Assembly: GCF_011761185.1 (NCBI RefSeq)
Contig: NZ_JAAOYM010000001.1
Span: forward strand, 3,534,001 to 3,598,000
Direction: 5' to 3'
Source: Saccharomonospora amisosensis
GTDB lineage: Bacteria > Actinomycetota > Actinomycetes > Mycobacteriales > Pseudonocardiaceae
Length of the DNA stretch: 64,000 nucleotides
Notes under the pieces: model-generated
Told to the model about the DNA's origin: nothing
Databases searched by the model: none
Seen by the model: only the letters and a program-made list of their open reading frames with translations
Position numbers and translations under genes: made by a program
Shown: positions 25,807 through 34,761 of the stretch, in pieces
Numbering within the stretch: the first letter of the stretch is position 1
How the letters are laid out: each line of letters opens with the position of its first letter

Positions 25807-27006
25807 TCAGCGCTCCACCGACGGTTTGCCTGTCGTGATCTCGTGGGCCAGCACAGCAAGGGACAGCGCCAGCCCGGCCCTGTGGTCGTGCAGCGACGTG
25901 CCAAGCAGACCCTCCAGCCTGCGCAGGCGGTTGAGCACGGTGTTGCGGTGGCAGTACAGCCGCGAGGCCGTCGCGGCGGCGGAGCGGTTGGTCTCCAGCC
26001 ACACCGCAAGGGTGGGCAGCAACACGTCGCGCTCACTCGGCGTCAACCGCAGCAGCGGGCCGAGCACACCCCGCAACAGCCGCTCGGCCAGTTCCGGTGA
26101 TCGGGCCACCAACGCCTCCGGCAACCGCTCGTCGAGCACGGCGAACCCGGCTTCGCAGGCAGGCAACGTACGCAGGGCCAGCAGCGCGAGGTCGTGACCG
26201 ACGCCGACCTCGGCAAGGCCCGCAACGGCGGGACTGACACCGACCCCGGCCCGGACGCCGCCACGCAGCAGGTCCAGCACGGTCGACGGCTCCCGTCCCT
26301 GTAGCGCGACCAGGCCAACCGTGGTGCGGTCCCGTGGCTGCCACACCGATCTCACCCCGTAGCTGGCGAGCGCGTCCTGCGGCATCGCCAGTCCCGGCAT
26401 GCCGTCGGCGGCCATGCTCGCCACGAACACGAGGTAGTCGCTCCGCCCAGGCAGCCCCAACTCGGTGGCGGCCCGCTGGGCGAAACCCGCGTCTCTGCCG
26501 CGGCCCCGCAGCAGGTCACCGACCAGCGCGTGCCTGCGATGGTCGTCCAGCCTGCTCAGTTGCAGCTCGGTTTCCCGGTAGGCCTGCGCGACCGCAGAGG
26601 AGGCCTCGTCGACCACCGTCCACACAGTGGTGGCGACGTCGAGTAGCTGATCGCGATCCACCCGATGATCTTCCTTGCCGGTGCGGACGAGGCCGCGCCA
26701 CAGCACCCTGCCGCCGAGGCGGAACGACCGCAGCACCGAGTCGAGCGGCACGCGCTGCTCCGCTCTCCGCGAACCCGTGGTCCGCGCGGCGTCCAACGGC
26801 TCGTCACCGGAAGGCACCGTGTCACCCAGCAGCTGCAGGATTCGCTCCAGGTTGGTGCGGCAGGAGCGGCGTAGCTCGGCGAGCGTCACCAGTGCGGCGT
26901 CATGGTAGCCGGGATTCTCGGCAAGGATGTCCGCCACGAGTTCGTCCGTGAGCTCGTCGAGCCGCGTGATCAGCGCACGCGCCAACTCCTCGGCGAGATC
27001 AGACAC
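25807..27006 (-). CDS. PucR/CdaR-family helix-turn-helix regulator
   Basis: 399 residues from GTG 27006 with GAGGAGA upstream. The N-terminal helical region (residues 1-150) resembles the RsbRD-like sensor segment often found in these proteins. The middle is GGDEF-like in size but lacks catalytic motifs. The C-terminal PucR helix-turn-helix reads LAVWLETNRSAAATASRLYC, then HRNTVLNRLRRLEGLLG. Such proteins commonly activate catabolic or transport genes. It is divergent from the Bcr/CflA-type exporter, with about 160 bp between them, and is a reasonable candidate to regulate that gene. Confidence 0.9.
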   Translation of the reverse strand: MSDLAEELARALITRLDELTDELVADILAENPGYHDAALVTLAELRRSCRTNLERILQLLGDTVPSGDEPLDAARTTGSRRAEQRVPLDSVLRSFRLGGRVLWRGLVRTGKEDHRVDRDQLLDVATTVWTVVDEASSAVAQAYRETELQLSRLDDHRRHALVGDLLRGRGRDAGFAQRAATELGLPGRSDYLVFVASMAADGMPGLAMPQDALASYGVRSVWQPRDRTTVGLVALQGREPSTVLDLLRGGVRAGVGVSPAVAGLAEVGVGHDLALLALRTLPACEAGFAVLDERLPEALVARSPELAERLLRGVLGPLLRLTPSERDVLLPTLAVWLETNRSAAATASRLYCHRNTVLNRLRRLEGLLGTSLHDHRAGLALSLAVLAHEITTGKPSVER

Positions 27007-27165
27007 CTTCGTCTCCTCGGTTGCAGCGACCGGTCAACCGTAGGACACCGCCGCCGGGTGACCGAGGGCACGTCCACCATGCCGAGAATCACGACCACTT
27101 CATGGAATAGTTAGTACCGCTACGCAAGTTATTCTGTCCGTCGGGCGAGCGGACTGGAGGCGGCA

Positions 27166-28416
27166 TTGAGCACGGACACGGCAGTCAGCGGGACCGGGCA
27201 GGCCACAGTCGCCGAGCGCCGCGGCAACCGCACCGCCAGGTACGCGCTCATCCTGGGTGGGCTGACAGCGTTCGGCCCGCTGTCCGTGGACATGTACCTG
27301 CCCGCTCTCCCCACGATGACCCAGGACCTGCACAGCACCGACACGGCGCTGCAGCTCACCCTGGCCGCGTTCATCGTCGGGCTGGGTGTTGGGCAACTGG
27401 TCGTTGGCCCGCTCTCCGACGCGTGGGGGCGGCGCCGACCGCTGCTGGTCGGCATCGCGGTTTTCGTGGTCGCGTCGGTGCTGTGCGCCATCAGCCCTTC
27501 GGCAGAGGCACTGATCGCGGCGCGCACGCTTCAGGCGTTCGGCGCCGCGGCCGGAGTGGTCATCGCGCGCGCGACGGTGCGTGACCTCTACTCCGGCATC
27601 GCGATGGCGCGGTTCTTCTCCATGCTCATGCTCGTCACCGGACTGGCGCCGATTCTCGCGCCCGTCATCGGAGGCCAACTCCTCGCCGTGACGTCGTGGC
27701 GCGGGATCTTCTGGGCGCTGACCGGCTTCGGCGTGCTACTGCTCACCGTCGCGGCCTTCGCACTGCCGGAACCGCTGCCGCCGAGCAGGCGCAGGCCCGC
27801 CCGCTTCGGGTCCGTCATGCGCACCTACGGTGGTCTGCTGAGCGACCGACTGTTCCTCGGCTACGCACTCGCCATCGGCATGGCGTTCGCGGGAATGTTC
27901 ACCTACATCTCCGGTTCGTCGTTCGTACTGCAGGGTGTCTACGGGCTGTCCCCTGTCGAGTACAGCATCGTTTTCGGGGTCAACGGGCTCGGCCTCGTGA
28001 CGGCAAGCCAGGTCAACGGCCGCATCGTCGGCCGGTTCCAGCAGCGTTCGCTGCTGCTCACCGGTCTGCTGGCCACCATGGCGGGTGCGCTGGGCATGGT
28101 GGCCGCCGCGGTGTTCGGGCTCGGACTGGCGGGCCTGCTGCCCCCGCTGTTCGTGTTGGTCTCCTCGATCGGGTTGATCATGCCCAACGCGACCTCGCTC
28201 GCGCTGGCCGACCACCCGCATACGGCGGGCTCGGCCTCGGCGTTGCTGGGAGTCGTGCAGTTCCTCGTAGGAGGCGCCGCGTCACCGCTGGTCGGCGCGT
28301 TCGGGGAGGGCTCGGCGGTCCCGATGGCCACGATCATGGCCGTGTCCGGGCTGCTCGCGCTGGCCAGTTTCGGTGTGCTCACCCGCCGCTACCCCACCGC
28401 GCCGCGGCCCGCCTGA
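27166..28416 (+). CDS. MFS multidrug effector exporter, Bcr/CflA type
   Basis: 416 residues from TTG 27166 (GGAGG six bases upstream). Twelve predicted membrane helices with the DHA1 signatures of Bcr/CflA: LTAFGPLSVDMYLPALPTM in helix 1, motif A VGPLSDAWGRRRPLLVG, and RTLQAFGAAAGVVIARATVRD in helix 4. These proton-driven exporters remove bicyclomycin, chloramphenicol, sulfonamides or dipeptides; the substrate here is unknown. The stop codon lies in a hairpin (28407-28436). Confidence 0.93.
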   Translation: MSTDTAVSGTGQATVAERRGNRTARYALILGGLTAFGPLSVDMYLPALPTMTQDLHSTDTALQLTLAAFIVGLGVGQLVVGPLSDAWGRRRPLLVGIAVFVVASVLCAISPSAEALIAARTLQAFGAAAGVVIARATVRDLYSGIAMARFFSMLMLVTGLAPILAPVIGGQLLAVTSWRGIFWALTGFGVLLLTVAAFALPEPLPPSRRRPARFGSVMRTYGGLLSDRLFLGYALAIGMAFAGMFTYISGSSFVLQGVYGLSPVEYSIVFGVNGLGLVTASQVNGRIVGRFQQRSLLLTGLLATMAGALGMVAAAVFGLGLAGLLPPLFVLVSSIGLIMPNATSLALADHPHTAGSASALLGVVQFLVGGAASPLVGAFGEGSAVPMATIMAVSGLLALASFGVLTRRYPTAPRPA

Positions 28417-28436
28417 CGTGCGGCCCGCAGGCGGGC
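28407..28436 (+). terminator. Hairpin at the end of the MFS exporter gene
   Basis: GCCCGCCTG (28407-28415) pairs with CAGGCGGGC (28428-28436) around a 12-nt loop, and contains part of the exporter stop codon. It ends two bases before the first possible start of the YrhK gene, so it may also attenuate or control translation of that gene. Confidence 0.5.
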
Positions 28437-28437
28437 G

Positions 28438-28752
28438 ATGCACGGTGAGTTGATGGCGAGAAGCGAGAACTCCGAGGACGACTCCCAGGTGCTGCTGAAG
28501 TTCGGGCACGAGGAACTGCTCGTGCGCCAGCGCTACGAGGTACTCAGCATCGGCAACGACATCCTCATCGCACTGTGGTTCGCCGTGGGCAGCGTGCTGT
28601 TCCTCTCCGAGTCCACCACCACGGCCGGGACCTGGCTGTTCCTGCTCGGCAGCATCCAGCTGTTCGTACGGCCGGTGATCAGGCTCAGCAGGCGGGTGCA
28701 CCTACGCAGGCTGCGCCCCGGTATGCCCGGCGAGACCGCAAGGGACTTCTGA
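28438..28752 (+). CDS. YrhK-domain small membrane protein
   Basis: 104 residues from ATG 28438; an in-frame ATG at 28453 (MARSENSEDD) is equally plausible. Two hydrophobic helices (DILIALWFAVGSVLFLS and TAGTWLFLLGSIQLFVRPVI) flank a short loop, preceded by the YrhK-like stretch LLVRQRYEVLSIGNDI. The C-terminus is basic, RLSRRVHLRRLRPG. YrhK-domain proteins are small integral membrane proteins of unknown function. It follows the MFS exporter by 21 bp and ends 11 bp from the convergent reductase gene. Confidence 0.8.
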   Translation: MHGELMARSENSEDDSQVLLKFGHEELLVRQRYEVLSIGNDILIALWFAVGSVLFLSESTTTAGTWLFLLGSIQLFVRPVIRLSRRVHLRRLRPGMPGETARDF

Positions 28753-28763
28753 ACCGCTGATGG

Positions 28764-29984
28764 CTACTCGAAGCGGCCGAGATCGTCCTCCCGCAACTGC
28801 CGCGCCGACACCGCGGCACGGTCGTCGACCAGCGCCTGCAAGGCGTCGCCTTCGTCCCAGGAGTTGACGTTGAGCGCTGCCCGCACCCGGCCCTCGCGCA
28901 ACCAGAACGCGATGAACTCGCGGGAAGCGAGGTCTCCGCGCACCACGAGTTCATCGGCGTCGGGGTCGGCGAGGCCGCGATACTCGCACCCGAGGTCGTA
29001 CTGGTCTGTGAAGAAGTACGGCGTGGCCAGGTACGGCTCGTTCTCACCGAGCAGGTTGCGGGCGACGTGCGCGCCCTGGTCCTTGGCGTTGGCCCAGTGC
29101 TCCACGCGAACCCGATGTCCGTAGCGTGGGTGCGGGTGTGAGGCGATGTCACCGGCAGCGAACACGTCCGGCGCCGCCGCAAGCCCCTCGTCCACCGCGA
29201 CGCCACCGTCGGCAGCGAGGTCCAGACCGGCGGCCTCGGCAAGCTCTACCCTGGGCCCCGCTCCGACGGCGACCAGTACGAGATCGGCAGCGAGTTCCTG
29301 ACCGTCTCGCAGTCGCACCCCGCGCACACCGCCGGAGTCCCCGGTGAACTCGGCGATCGCGGTGCCCAGCCGCCATTTCACCCCGTGTTCGGCGTGCAGG
29401 TCACGGAACACGGCGGCCACCTCGCCGCCGAGCACGGGCAGCAGCGGAAGCTCGGCCTGCTCCACCACGGTGACGTCGGCACCGTGGGCGCGTGCGGCCG
29501 CGGCGGCCTCGGTACCGATCCATCCCGCGCCGACGACCACCACCCGGACGCCCTCGCCGAGCGCGGCTCGTAGCGCGAGCGCGTCGTCCAGCGTGCGCAG
29601 CGTCCTCACCCCAGGCAGGTCGGCTCCCGGCACGGCAACGTGGCGCGGGCGGGAGCCCGTGGCCAGCACCAACCGGTCGTAGCGATGGTTGCCGCCCTCG
29701 TCATCCGTGATCAGGTGTTCGGCCGGATCGACCCGCTCCACCCGCACCGAGGTGCGCAGATCGATGTCGTGCTCGGCGTAGAAGCCCTGGTCGCGCACCC
29801 ACTCCGGCTCGTCGGTCTCGCCAAGCAGCACCGACTTCGACAACGCGGGTAGCTCGTACGGGCGGTGGGACTGCTCACCGAACAGCGTCACCTCGCCGCG
29901 GAATCCGCGTTCTCGCACTTCAGCGGCGGCCGTGGCGCCCGCCAGTCCAGTTCCGACAATGATGATCCGCTCCGGCTCGGGCAT
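28764..29984 (-). CDS. FAD-dependent NAD(P)H:ferredoxin/rubredoxin reductase-like oxidoreductase
   Basis: 406 residues from ATG 29984 (GGAGGGATCG upstream). The two dinucleotide-binding folds are clear: FAD IIIVGTGLAGATAAAEVR at the N-terminus and NAD VVVVGAGWIGTEAAAAARAHG near residue 150, plus ATG motif VLATGSRPR and the FAD-contact FAAGDIASHPHP. The C-terminal domain fits reductases that feed electrons to [2Fe-2S] ferredoxins of P450 or dioxygenase systems (phthalate dioxygenase reductase type). No ferredoxin or oxygenase gene is adjacent, so the partner is elsewhere. It is probably transcribed alone. Confidence 0.92.
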   Translation of the reverse strand: MPEPERIIIVGTGLAGATAAAEVRERGFRGEVTLFGEQSHRPYELPALSKSVLLGETDEPEWVRDQGFYAEHDIDLRTSVRVERVDPAEHLITDDEGGNHRYDRLVLATGSRPRHVAVPGADLPGVRTLRTLDDALALRAALGEGVRVVVVGAGWIGTEAAAAARAHGADVTVVEQAELPLLPVLGGEVAAVFRDLHAEHGVKWRLGTAIAEFTGDSGGVRGVRLRDGQELAADLVLVAVGAGPRVELAEAAGLDLAADGGVAVDEGLAAAPDVFAAGDIASHPHPRYGHRVRVEHWANAKDQGAHVARNLLGENEPYLATPYFFTDQYDLGCEYRGLADPDADELVVRGDLASREFIAFWLREGRVRAALNVNSWDEGDALQALVDDRAAVSARQLREDDLGRFE

Positions 29985-30172
29985 CGATCCCTCCGTTGCG
30001 CCTGGTGAACTACCCGGACTTGAGACTACAGTTCGCAGCTACCACAACGACACAAAGTGATACGAGGTGAAGTCGTTCGCGGGCAACCGTCATCAGCCCG
30101 CGACAGCGTCATCGTATTCAGCACACTGACACGCACACCAGAGCAACACCGGGATAACGAGGGGCGGTCGAC

Positions 30173-30418
30173 GTGGTGGTGCGCGATGAATGGGCGATCT
30201 CCTGCCGAGATCTCGCTGGGCGGCGGCGGGAGGTCACCGTGCTCGTTAGCAGTGACCGGGTGGTGCTGATCGCACCGCCGGGCGAGGCGGCGGTGCTGAC
30301 CCCGTTGGACGTCGGGCGGCTGCGCGCCGCCCTTCGCGACGCCGTTGTCAGCGTCGGCGCGTCCGCCGCAGGCGAGGACTCCGAGGAGGGTGACGACAGC
30401 GAGCTCGGGCCCGCGTAG
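30173..30418 (+). CDS. Small conserved hypothetical protein with acidic tail
   Basis: 81 residues from GTG 30173, with GAGGGG about nine bases upstream; three consecutive GTG codons leave the exact start open. The sequence is a compact alpha/beta segment (EWAISCRDLAGRRREVTVLV, VVLIAPPGEAAVLTPLDVGR, LRAALRDAVV) followed by an acidic disordered tail (AGEDSEEGDDSELGPA). I do not recognise a named domain. High coding-like composition and a good ribosome binding site support it as a gene. The O-methyltransferase starts 30 bp downstream and could share a transcript. Confidence 0.7.
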   Translation: MVVRDEWAISCRDLAGRRREVTVLVSSDRVVLIAPPGEAAVLTPLDVGRLRAALRDAVVSVGASAAGEDSEEGDDSELGPA

Positions 30419-30448
30419 CCGTATCCGACCGCCTAAGGTCTACAGACC

Positions 30449-31111
30449 ATGACGGCTGGCCAGTGGACCGCGGTGGACGACTACTTCAACACCCACCTAT
30501 TAGGCGCGGACCCGGCACTGGACGCGGCAGCGGAGGCCAGCGCGGAGGCGGGATTGCCCGCCATCGCGGTCGCCCCCAGCCAGGGCAAGCTGCTGTATCT
30601 GCTCGCGAGGACGTCCCGCGCACGGTCGATACTGGAGATCGGCACGCTCGGCGGCTACAGCACGATCTGGCTGGGCAGGGCACTGCCCTCGGACGGCAAA
30701 CTGATCACGCTGGAGGTCGACGAACACCATGCCGAGGTGGCGCGGGAGAACATCGACAGGGCCGGGCTGGCGGCGCGGGTCGACATCCGCGTCGGCAAGG
30801 CGCTCGACACCCTGCCGTCGGTCCGCGAAGACAGCCCGTTCGACCTGGTGTTCATCGACGCGGACAAGCCGAACATCGCCGAGTACTTCAGGTGGGCGGT
30901 GGAGTTGAGCAGGCCGGGAACCGTCATCGTGGTCGACAACGTCGTCCGTGGCGGTGAGGTCGCCGACGCGGGCAGCGAAGACCCGGCGGTGCGCGGTGTG
31001 CGGCACCTGATCGAGCTGCTGTCGACAGAGCCGAGGGTGGAGGCCACCGCGTTGCAGACGGTGGGCGCAAAGGGCTACGACGGGCTCGCGATCGCGTTGG
31101 TCACCGGCTGA
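30449..31111 (+). CDS. SAM-dependent O-methyltransferase (caffeoyl-CoA/catechol OMT family)
   Basis: 220 residues from ATG 30449. Class I methyltransferase motifs of the methyltransf_3 family: motif I ILEIGTLGGYSTIWLGR, the acidic residue in LITLEVDEHHAEVA, and the metal-site block FDLVFIDADKPNIAEYFRWA followed by VIVVDNVV. These bind SAM and a divalent cation to methylate a vicinal diol or phenolic hydroxyl in the cytosol. The acceptor is unknown. Its 3' end overlaps the convergent ABC ATPase gene by 37 bp. Confidence 0.93.
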   Translation: MTAGQWTAVDDYFNTHLLGADPALDAAAEASAEAGLPAIAVAPSQGKLLYLLARTSRARSILEIGTLGGYSTIWLGRALPSDGKLITLEVDEHHAEVARENIDRAGLAARVDIRVGKALDTLPSVREDSPFDLVFIDADKPNIAEYFRWAVELSRPGTVIVVDNVVRGGEVADAGSEDPAVRGVRHLIELLSTEPRVEATALQTVGAKGYDGLAIALVTG

Positions 31112-32163
31112 TCAGCTGCCGGGAAGAACCGGGCCGTTCCCGACACACTCACCGAAACGGCATCGCCTCTGCTCGCGGGAAGCGGGCCCTGCACGCGACA
31201 GCGCACGTGGTGCCCGTCGCCGAGCCGCAGCAGCACGGTGGCGTCGTGGCCGTGGAAGAGCACGTCGGTAACCATGGCTGCGACACCCTCACGACCGGTT
31301 CGGTCGATGCGTACCTGCTCCGGCCGCACGAGCACGGTGCCGCGCCGGGAACGCTCGGTCTCGCCGGAACCCGCCACACCCTCGGCGGTCACCGTGAGCC
31401 TGCCCAGTGGGGTGTCCACGGCACCGTGGCCGGGTCGCCCGTCGAACACCACCGCTTCGCCCACGAACAGCGCCACATCCAGGTCGGCGGGTTCGAGGTA
31501 CACCTGCTGCGGGGTGCCCAGTTGGGCCACGACCCCGTCGCGCAGCACGGCCACCAGGTCGGCCATGCCGAGCGCCTCCTCCTGGTCGTGGGTGACCAGC
31601 AACGCGGTCGCGCCGGAGGCGCGCAGCGCCGCCCGCACGTCGGTCCGCAGTTCAGCCCGCAGCGCTGCGTCGAGGGAGGAGAACGGCTCGTCCATCAGCA
31701 CCACACCCGGTCGCGGAGCCAGTGCCCTAGCCAGCGCCACCCGCTGCTGCTGCCCACCTGACAGTTGCGCGGGCATCCGCTTGCCGTACCCGGCGAGCCC
31801 GACCAGTTCAAGCACCTCTTCCACGCGCCCTTCGCGGCGCTGGGCCCTGGAAAGGCCGAATCCGACATTGGCGGCGACGCTCAGGTGAGGGAACAGCGCG
31901 CCCTCCTGCGGAACCAGCCCGATGCCCCTGCGCTCGGGAGGCACGTGCACACCGGGGGCGGACAGCACTCGGTCTCCCAGCGCGACGCGGCCTTCCCGCA
32001 GCGGGTGCAATCCGGCGAGCACACGCAGCAGCGTGGTCTTGCCGCAGCCGGAGGGTCCCAGTACGGCGGCCAGCGCGCCCTGCGGCACGGCGAGATCGAG
32101 GCCACGAAGCACGGGTTGGGGTCCATAGCCCGCGACGAGGCCCTCGACGGTCAACCGGCTCAT
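31075..32163 (-). CDS. fbpC: ABC transporter ATP-binding protein, ferric iron type (FbpC-like)
   Basis: 362 residues from ATG 32163. Walker A GPSGCGKTTLLRVLAG, Q-loop VPQEGALFPHL, signature QLSGGQQQRVALARALA, Walker B VVLMDEPFSSLDAALRAEL and switch His in LLVTHDQEEALGMAD are all intact. A C-terminal TOBE-like region follows (residues 240-350, VLVRPEQVRIDR). The start overlaps the permease stop by 4 nt (ATGA). With the permease and the dityrosine binding protein it makes a complete Fe(III) importer under the iron box at 37387. Family resemblance to putrescine/sulfate importers is weaker given the binding protein. The 3' end overlaps the convergent methyltransferase gene. Confidence 0.93.
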   Translation of the reverse strand: MSRLTVEGLVAGYGPQPVLRGLDLAVPQGALAAVLGPSGCGKTTLLRVLAGLHPLREGRVALGDRVLSAPGVHVPPERRGIGLVPQEGALFPHLSVAANVGFGLSRAQRREGRVEEVLELVGLAGYGKRMPAQLSGGQQQRVALARALAPRPGVVLMDEPFSSLDAALRAELRTDVRAALRASGATALLVTHDQEEALGMADLVAVLRDGVVAQLGTPQQVYLEPADLDVALFVGEAVVFDGRPGHGAVDTPLGRLTVTAEGVAGSGETERSRRGTVLVRPEQVRIDRTGREGVAAMVTDVLFHGHDATVLLRLGDGHHVRCRVQGPLPASRGDAVSVSVSGTARFFPAADQPVTNAIASPS

Positions 32164-33725
32164 CGCCTACCCCCTTGCCGAAGGAATTGGTCGAGCAGGA
32201 CGGCGGGCACCGCCGCCACGACGAGCAGCACAGCCGCGTACGGCGCGGCCGCGGCGAAGGCGCCGATCTCGGTGCTGCTCCACAACTCGGTGGCCAAGGT
32301 GTCCGTGCCGGTCGGCCGCAGCAGCAGCGTCGCGGGCAACTCCTTGGCGCTGGTGAGGAACACCAGCGCGGCGCCTGCCAGCACTCCGGGTGCCGCGAGC
32401 GGCATCGTGACGAACAGTTGGGTCAGCAACCTGCCTCTACCGAGCGAGCGTGACACGTCCTCGAGCACGGGCGGTGCCTGTGCCACGGCGGTACGTACGG
32501 CACCCACCGCCAGCGGCAGGAACAGCACCGCGTACGCGAACGCCAGCATAGGCGTGCGCTGGTACAGCTGAGGCGCGACCCTGATACCGAAGAACACCAG
32601 CGCGAGCCCGACCGTGATTCCGGGCAGCGCGTGGCCCGCGAAGCTGGCCAGTTCCACACCGCGGGAAAGCCTGCCCTGGTGTCGCGCGGCGAGCACCCCG
32701 ACGGGAATCGCCAGCACCACCGTCAACAACGCGCCCGCGCCCGCGACGGTGACGGTGCCCAACGTGGCCGACACGAGGTCCGGGACGTCCACGCCTGCCG
32801 AGCGGCCGACGAACAGCCAGCGCACCAGGCTGAACACCGGCACACCCAGCGAAAGCACCAGCAGCAGCACCACACCCAGCAGCGCGGGAATCCGGGCCCT
32901 TCCGAGGCGAACCGTTGCCGAGGGCCGCGCGGCACCACGGGCCGAGCGCACCGCGGCGGCGCCCCTCGCTCGCCGCTCGCCCACGGTGAGCAGCAGCGCC
33001 AGCACCACCAGCACGCAGCCGAGGATCGCGGCGGGCGTGCGATCGAAAGTGGCCTGGTAGCTGGTGTAGATGCCCAACGTGAACGCCTCGAACCGCATCA
33101 GCGACACCGCGCCGAAATCGCTGAGCACGTACAGCGCCACCAGCAGCGTGCCCGCCGTGGCCGCTGGACGGATGTGACGCAGGGTCACCAGCAGGAACGT
33201 CCTGGGTGCCGACTTGCCCAGCGAGCGCGCCACCTCCTCCAGCGCGGGATCGGCGGTGCGCAGTGCCGCGGCGACAGGCAGCAGTACGTAGGGGAACGAC
33301 ACCAGGGTCAGCACGACGAACGCACCAAAGAAGCCGGAAAGGTCGCGCCACTGCGCGATCCAGGTGAACGCCGCGACGTAGGAGGGCACGGCGAGCGGCA
33401 GCACCAGCAACACGGCGGCGACCCGCCTGCCCGGTAGGTCGCTGCGCACCGCCAGCCACGCGCCGAGCACCCCGAGCACGAGGCAGGCTGCCGCCACCGC
33501 GGCGGCGAGCGCGAGGCTGCGCACCGCCAGTTCCAGCGTCCGCTGCTGCCACAGCACCCGCCACACCGTGTCCGCGCCCGCCTCGAAGGCCCGCACGACG
33601 AGGTAGGCCAGCGGGGTCAGCGCCGCGACCGCGGCCACGATCGCGGCCGCGGTCAGCAGTGGCGCCGATCGCGTAGCCCGCCCCTCGCCGGGGCGGGTGG
33701 TGCTCGGGATGCTCGTGATGCTCAG
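32160..33725 (-). CDS. fbpB: ABC transporter permease, ferric iron type (FbpB-like), apparent CTG start
   Basis: 521 residues if translated from CTG 33725; 492 from the first conventional codon, GTG 33638. I prefer the CTG: it overlaps the binding-protein TGA by 4 nt (CTGA), AGGAGG lies 10 nt upstream, and the added sequence (ITSIPSTTRPGEGRATRSAP) gives a normal hydrophilic N-terminus and a full first membrane helix (LLTAAAIVAAVAALTPLAYL). GTG 33638 has no ribosome binding site and trims that helix. The protein is a duplicated permease of about 12 helices with two EAA-like cytoplasmic loops (LEEVARSLGKSAPRTFLLVT and LEDVSRSLGRGRLLTQLFVT), as in fused FbpB/SfuB. Confidence 0.9.
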   Translation of the reverse strand: MSITSIPSTTRPGEGRATRSAPLLTAAAIVAAVAALTPLAYLVVRAFEAGADTVWRVLWQQRTLELAVRSLALAAAVAAACLVLGVLGAWLAVRSDLPGRRVAAVLLVLPLAVPSYVAAFTWIAQWRDLSGFFGAFVVLTLVSFPYVLLPVAAALRTADPALEEVARSLGKSAPRTFLLVTLRHIRPAATAGTLLVALYVLSDFGAVSLMRFEAFTLGIYTSYQATFDRTPAAILGCVLVVLALLLTVGERRARGAAAVRSARGAARPSATVRLGRARIPALLGVVLLLVLSLGVPVFSLVRWLFVGRSAGVDVPDLVSATLGTVTVAGAGALLTVVLAIPVGVLAARHQGRLSRGVELASFAGHALPGITVGLALVFFGIRVAPQLYQRTPMLAFAYAVLFLPLAVGAVRTAVAQAPPVLEDVSRSLGRGRLLTQLFVTMPLAAPGVLAGAALVFLTSAKELPATLLLRPTGTDTLATELWSSTEIGAFAAAAPYAAVLLVVAAVPAVLLDQFLRQGGRR

Positions 33726-34747
33726 GACAGCCCCGCCTCCTGCAGCATCCGAAGCGTCTGCTGCAACGTCGAAAGCCGCGACAGATCAAGGTCCGGCGAC
33801 TGGATCTCGGTCAGCGGCGGCAGGTCGTGCTCGCTGGAACTCACGCCTTCGACGACGGGGTACTCCGCGGTCTCGTCGGCGAAGTAACGCTGCGCTTCCT
33901 CCGACAGCAGGAACCGCACGGCCTTGCGCGCGGCCTCGTCGGAGTCGTTGCCCGAGAGCACGCCCACACCCGCGACGTTCACCAACGCCAGCGGGTCGTC
34001 ACCGCCGACGAAGTGCAGCTGCGCGTTCACCCCGTTCTCGCCCTGCTCGGCGATTCGCTCGTACCAGTAGTAGTGATTGATCAACCCCATGGCGACCTGG
34101 CCCGAGTCGACCGCGTCGAGCACCGCGAGGTTGTTCTTGTACCGCTGCGGTTCGTTCGCCGCGAAGTCGTTCAGCCACTGCCGTGCCGCCTCGTCGCCGC
34201 GCAACACCCGAAGCCCGGTGACGAAGGCCTGCCAGGAGGCGTTGGTGGGTGCGAAACCCACCTTGCCGCGCCACTTCGGGTCCACGATGTCGTCCACGCT
34301 GCGGGGCAGGTCGGCCTCGCTGACCTGGCCAGGGTCGTAGGCGACCACCCGAGCGCGGGCCGAGGTGGCCACCCAGGTGCCGTCGTCGGCGCGGTACTGC
34401 TCCGGCACCAGCCCCAGCACATCCTGCGGCAGCCGCTCGAGCCTGCCCTGCTCCGACAGCGCGCCGAGCGCGCCCGCGTCCTGTGAGAAGAACAGGTCGG
34501 CGGAGGTGCCCTCGCCTTCCTCGAGAATCTGCGCGGCCATCTCGGCGCTGCCGCCGTAGCGCACCTCGACCGGCATCCCGGTGTGCCGTTCCAGGCGATC
34601 AAGCAGACCGCCGACCAGCCCCTCGTGGCGACCCGAGTAGACCACCAGCGTGTCGGGGCCCGCCTGGCTGTCACCGCAGGCCACAGCAAGCGGAAGGACG
34701 ACGACGCCGAGCAGCGCCGCCGTCGTCACCCGGTGACGGAATCGCAC
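33722..34747 (-). CDS. fbpA: Ferric iron ABC transporter substrate-binding lipoprotein (FbpA-like)
   Basis: 341 residues from GTG 34747, with GAGGAGGA five bases upstream; an open extension to 34885 is antisense-like and rejected. A lipoprotein signal ends in LPLAVAC with Cys about residue 25. The mature part is a class II periplasmic-binding fold: TLVVYSGRHEGLVGGLLDR, LFFSQDAGALGAL, GFAPTNASWQAFV. The adjacent tyrosines in LINHYYWYERIAEQ correspond to the dityrosyl Fe(III) ligands of FbpA. It is anchored outside the membrane and hands iron to the permease encoded downstream. It starts 14 bp after the adenylation-acyltransferase gene in the same operon. Confidence 0.93.
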   Translation of the reverse strand: MRFRHRVTTAALLGVVVLPLAVACGDSQAGPDTLVVYSGRHEGLVGGLLDRLERHTGMPVEVRYGGSAEMAAQILEEGEGTSADLFFSQDAGALGALSEQGRLERLPQDVLGLVPEQYRADDGTWVATSARARVVAYDPGQVSEADLPRSVDDIVDPKWRGKVGFAPTNASWQAFVTGLRVLRGDEAARQWLNDFAANEPQRYKNNLAVLDAVDSGQVAMGLINHYYWYERIAEQGENGVNAQLHFVGGDDPLALVNVAGVGVLSGNDSDEAARKAVRFLLSEEAQRYFADETAEYPVVEGVSSSEHDLPPLTEIQSPDLDLSRLSTLQQTLRMLQEAGLS

Positions 34748-34761
34748 AGTTCCTCCTCGCT

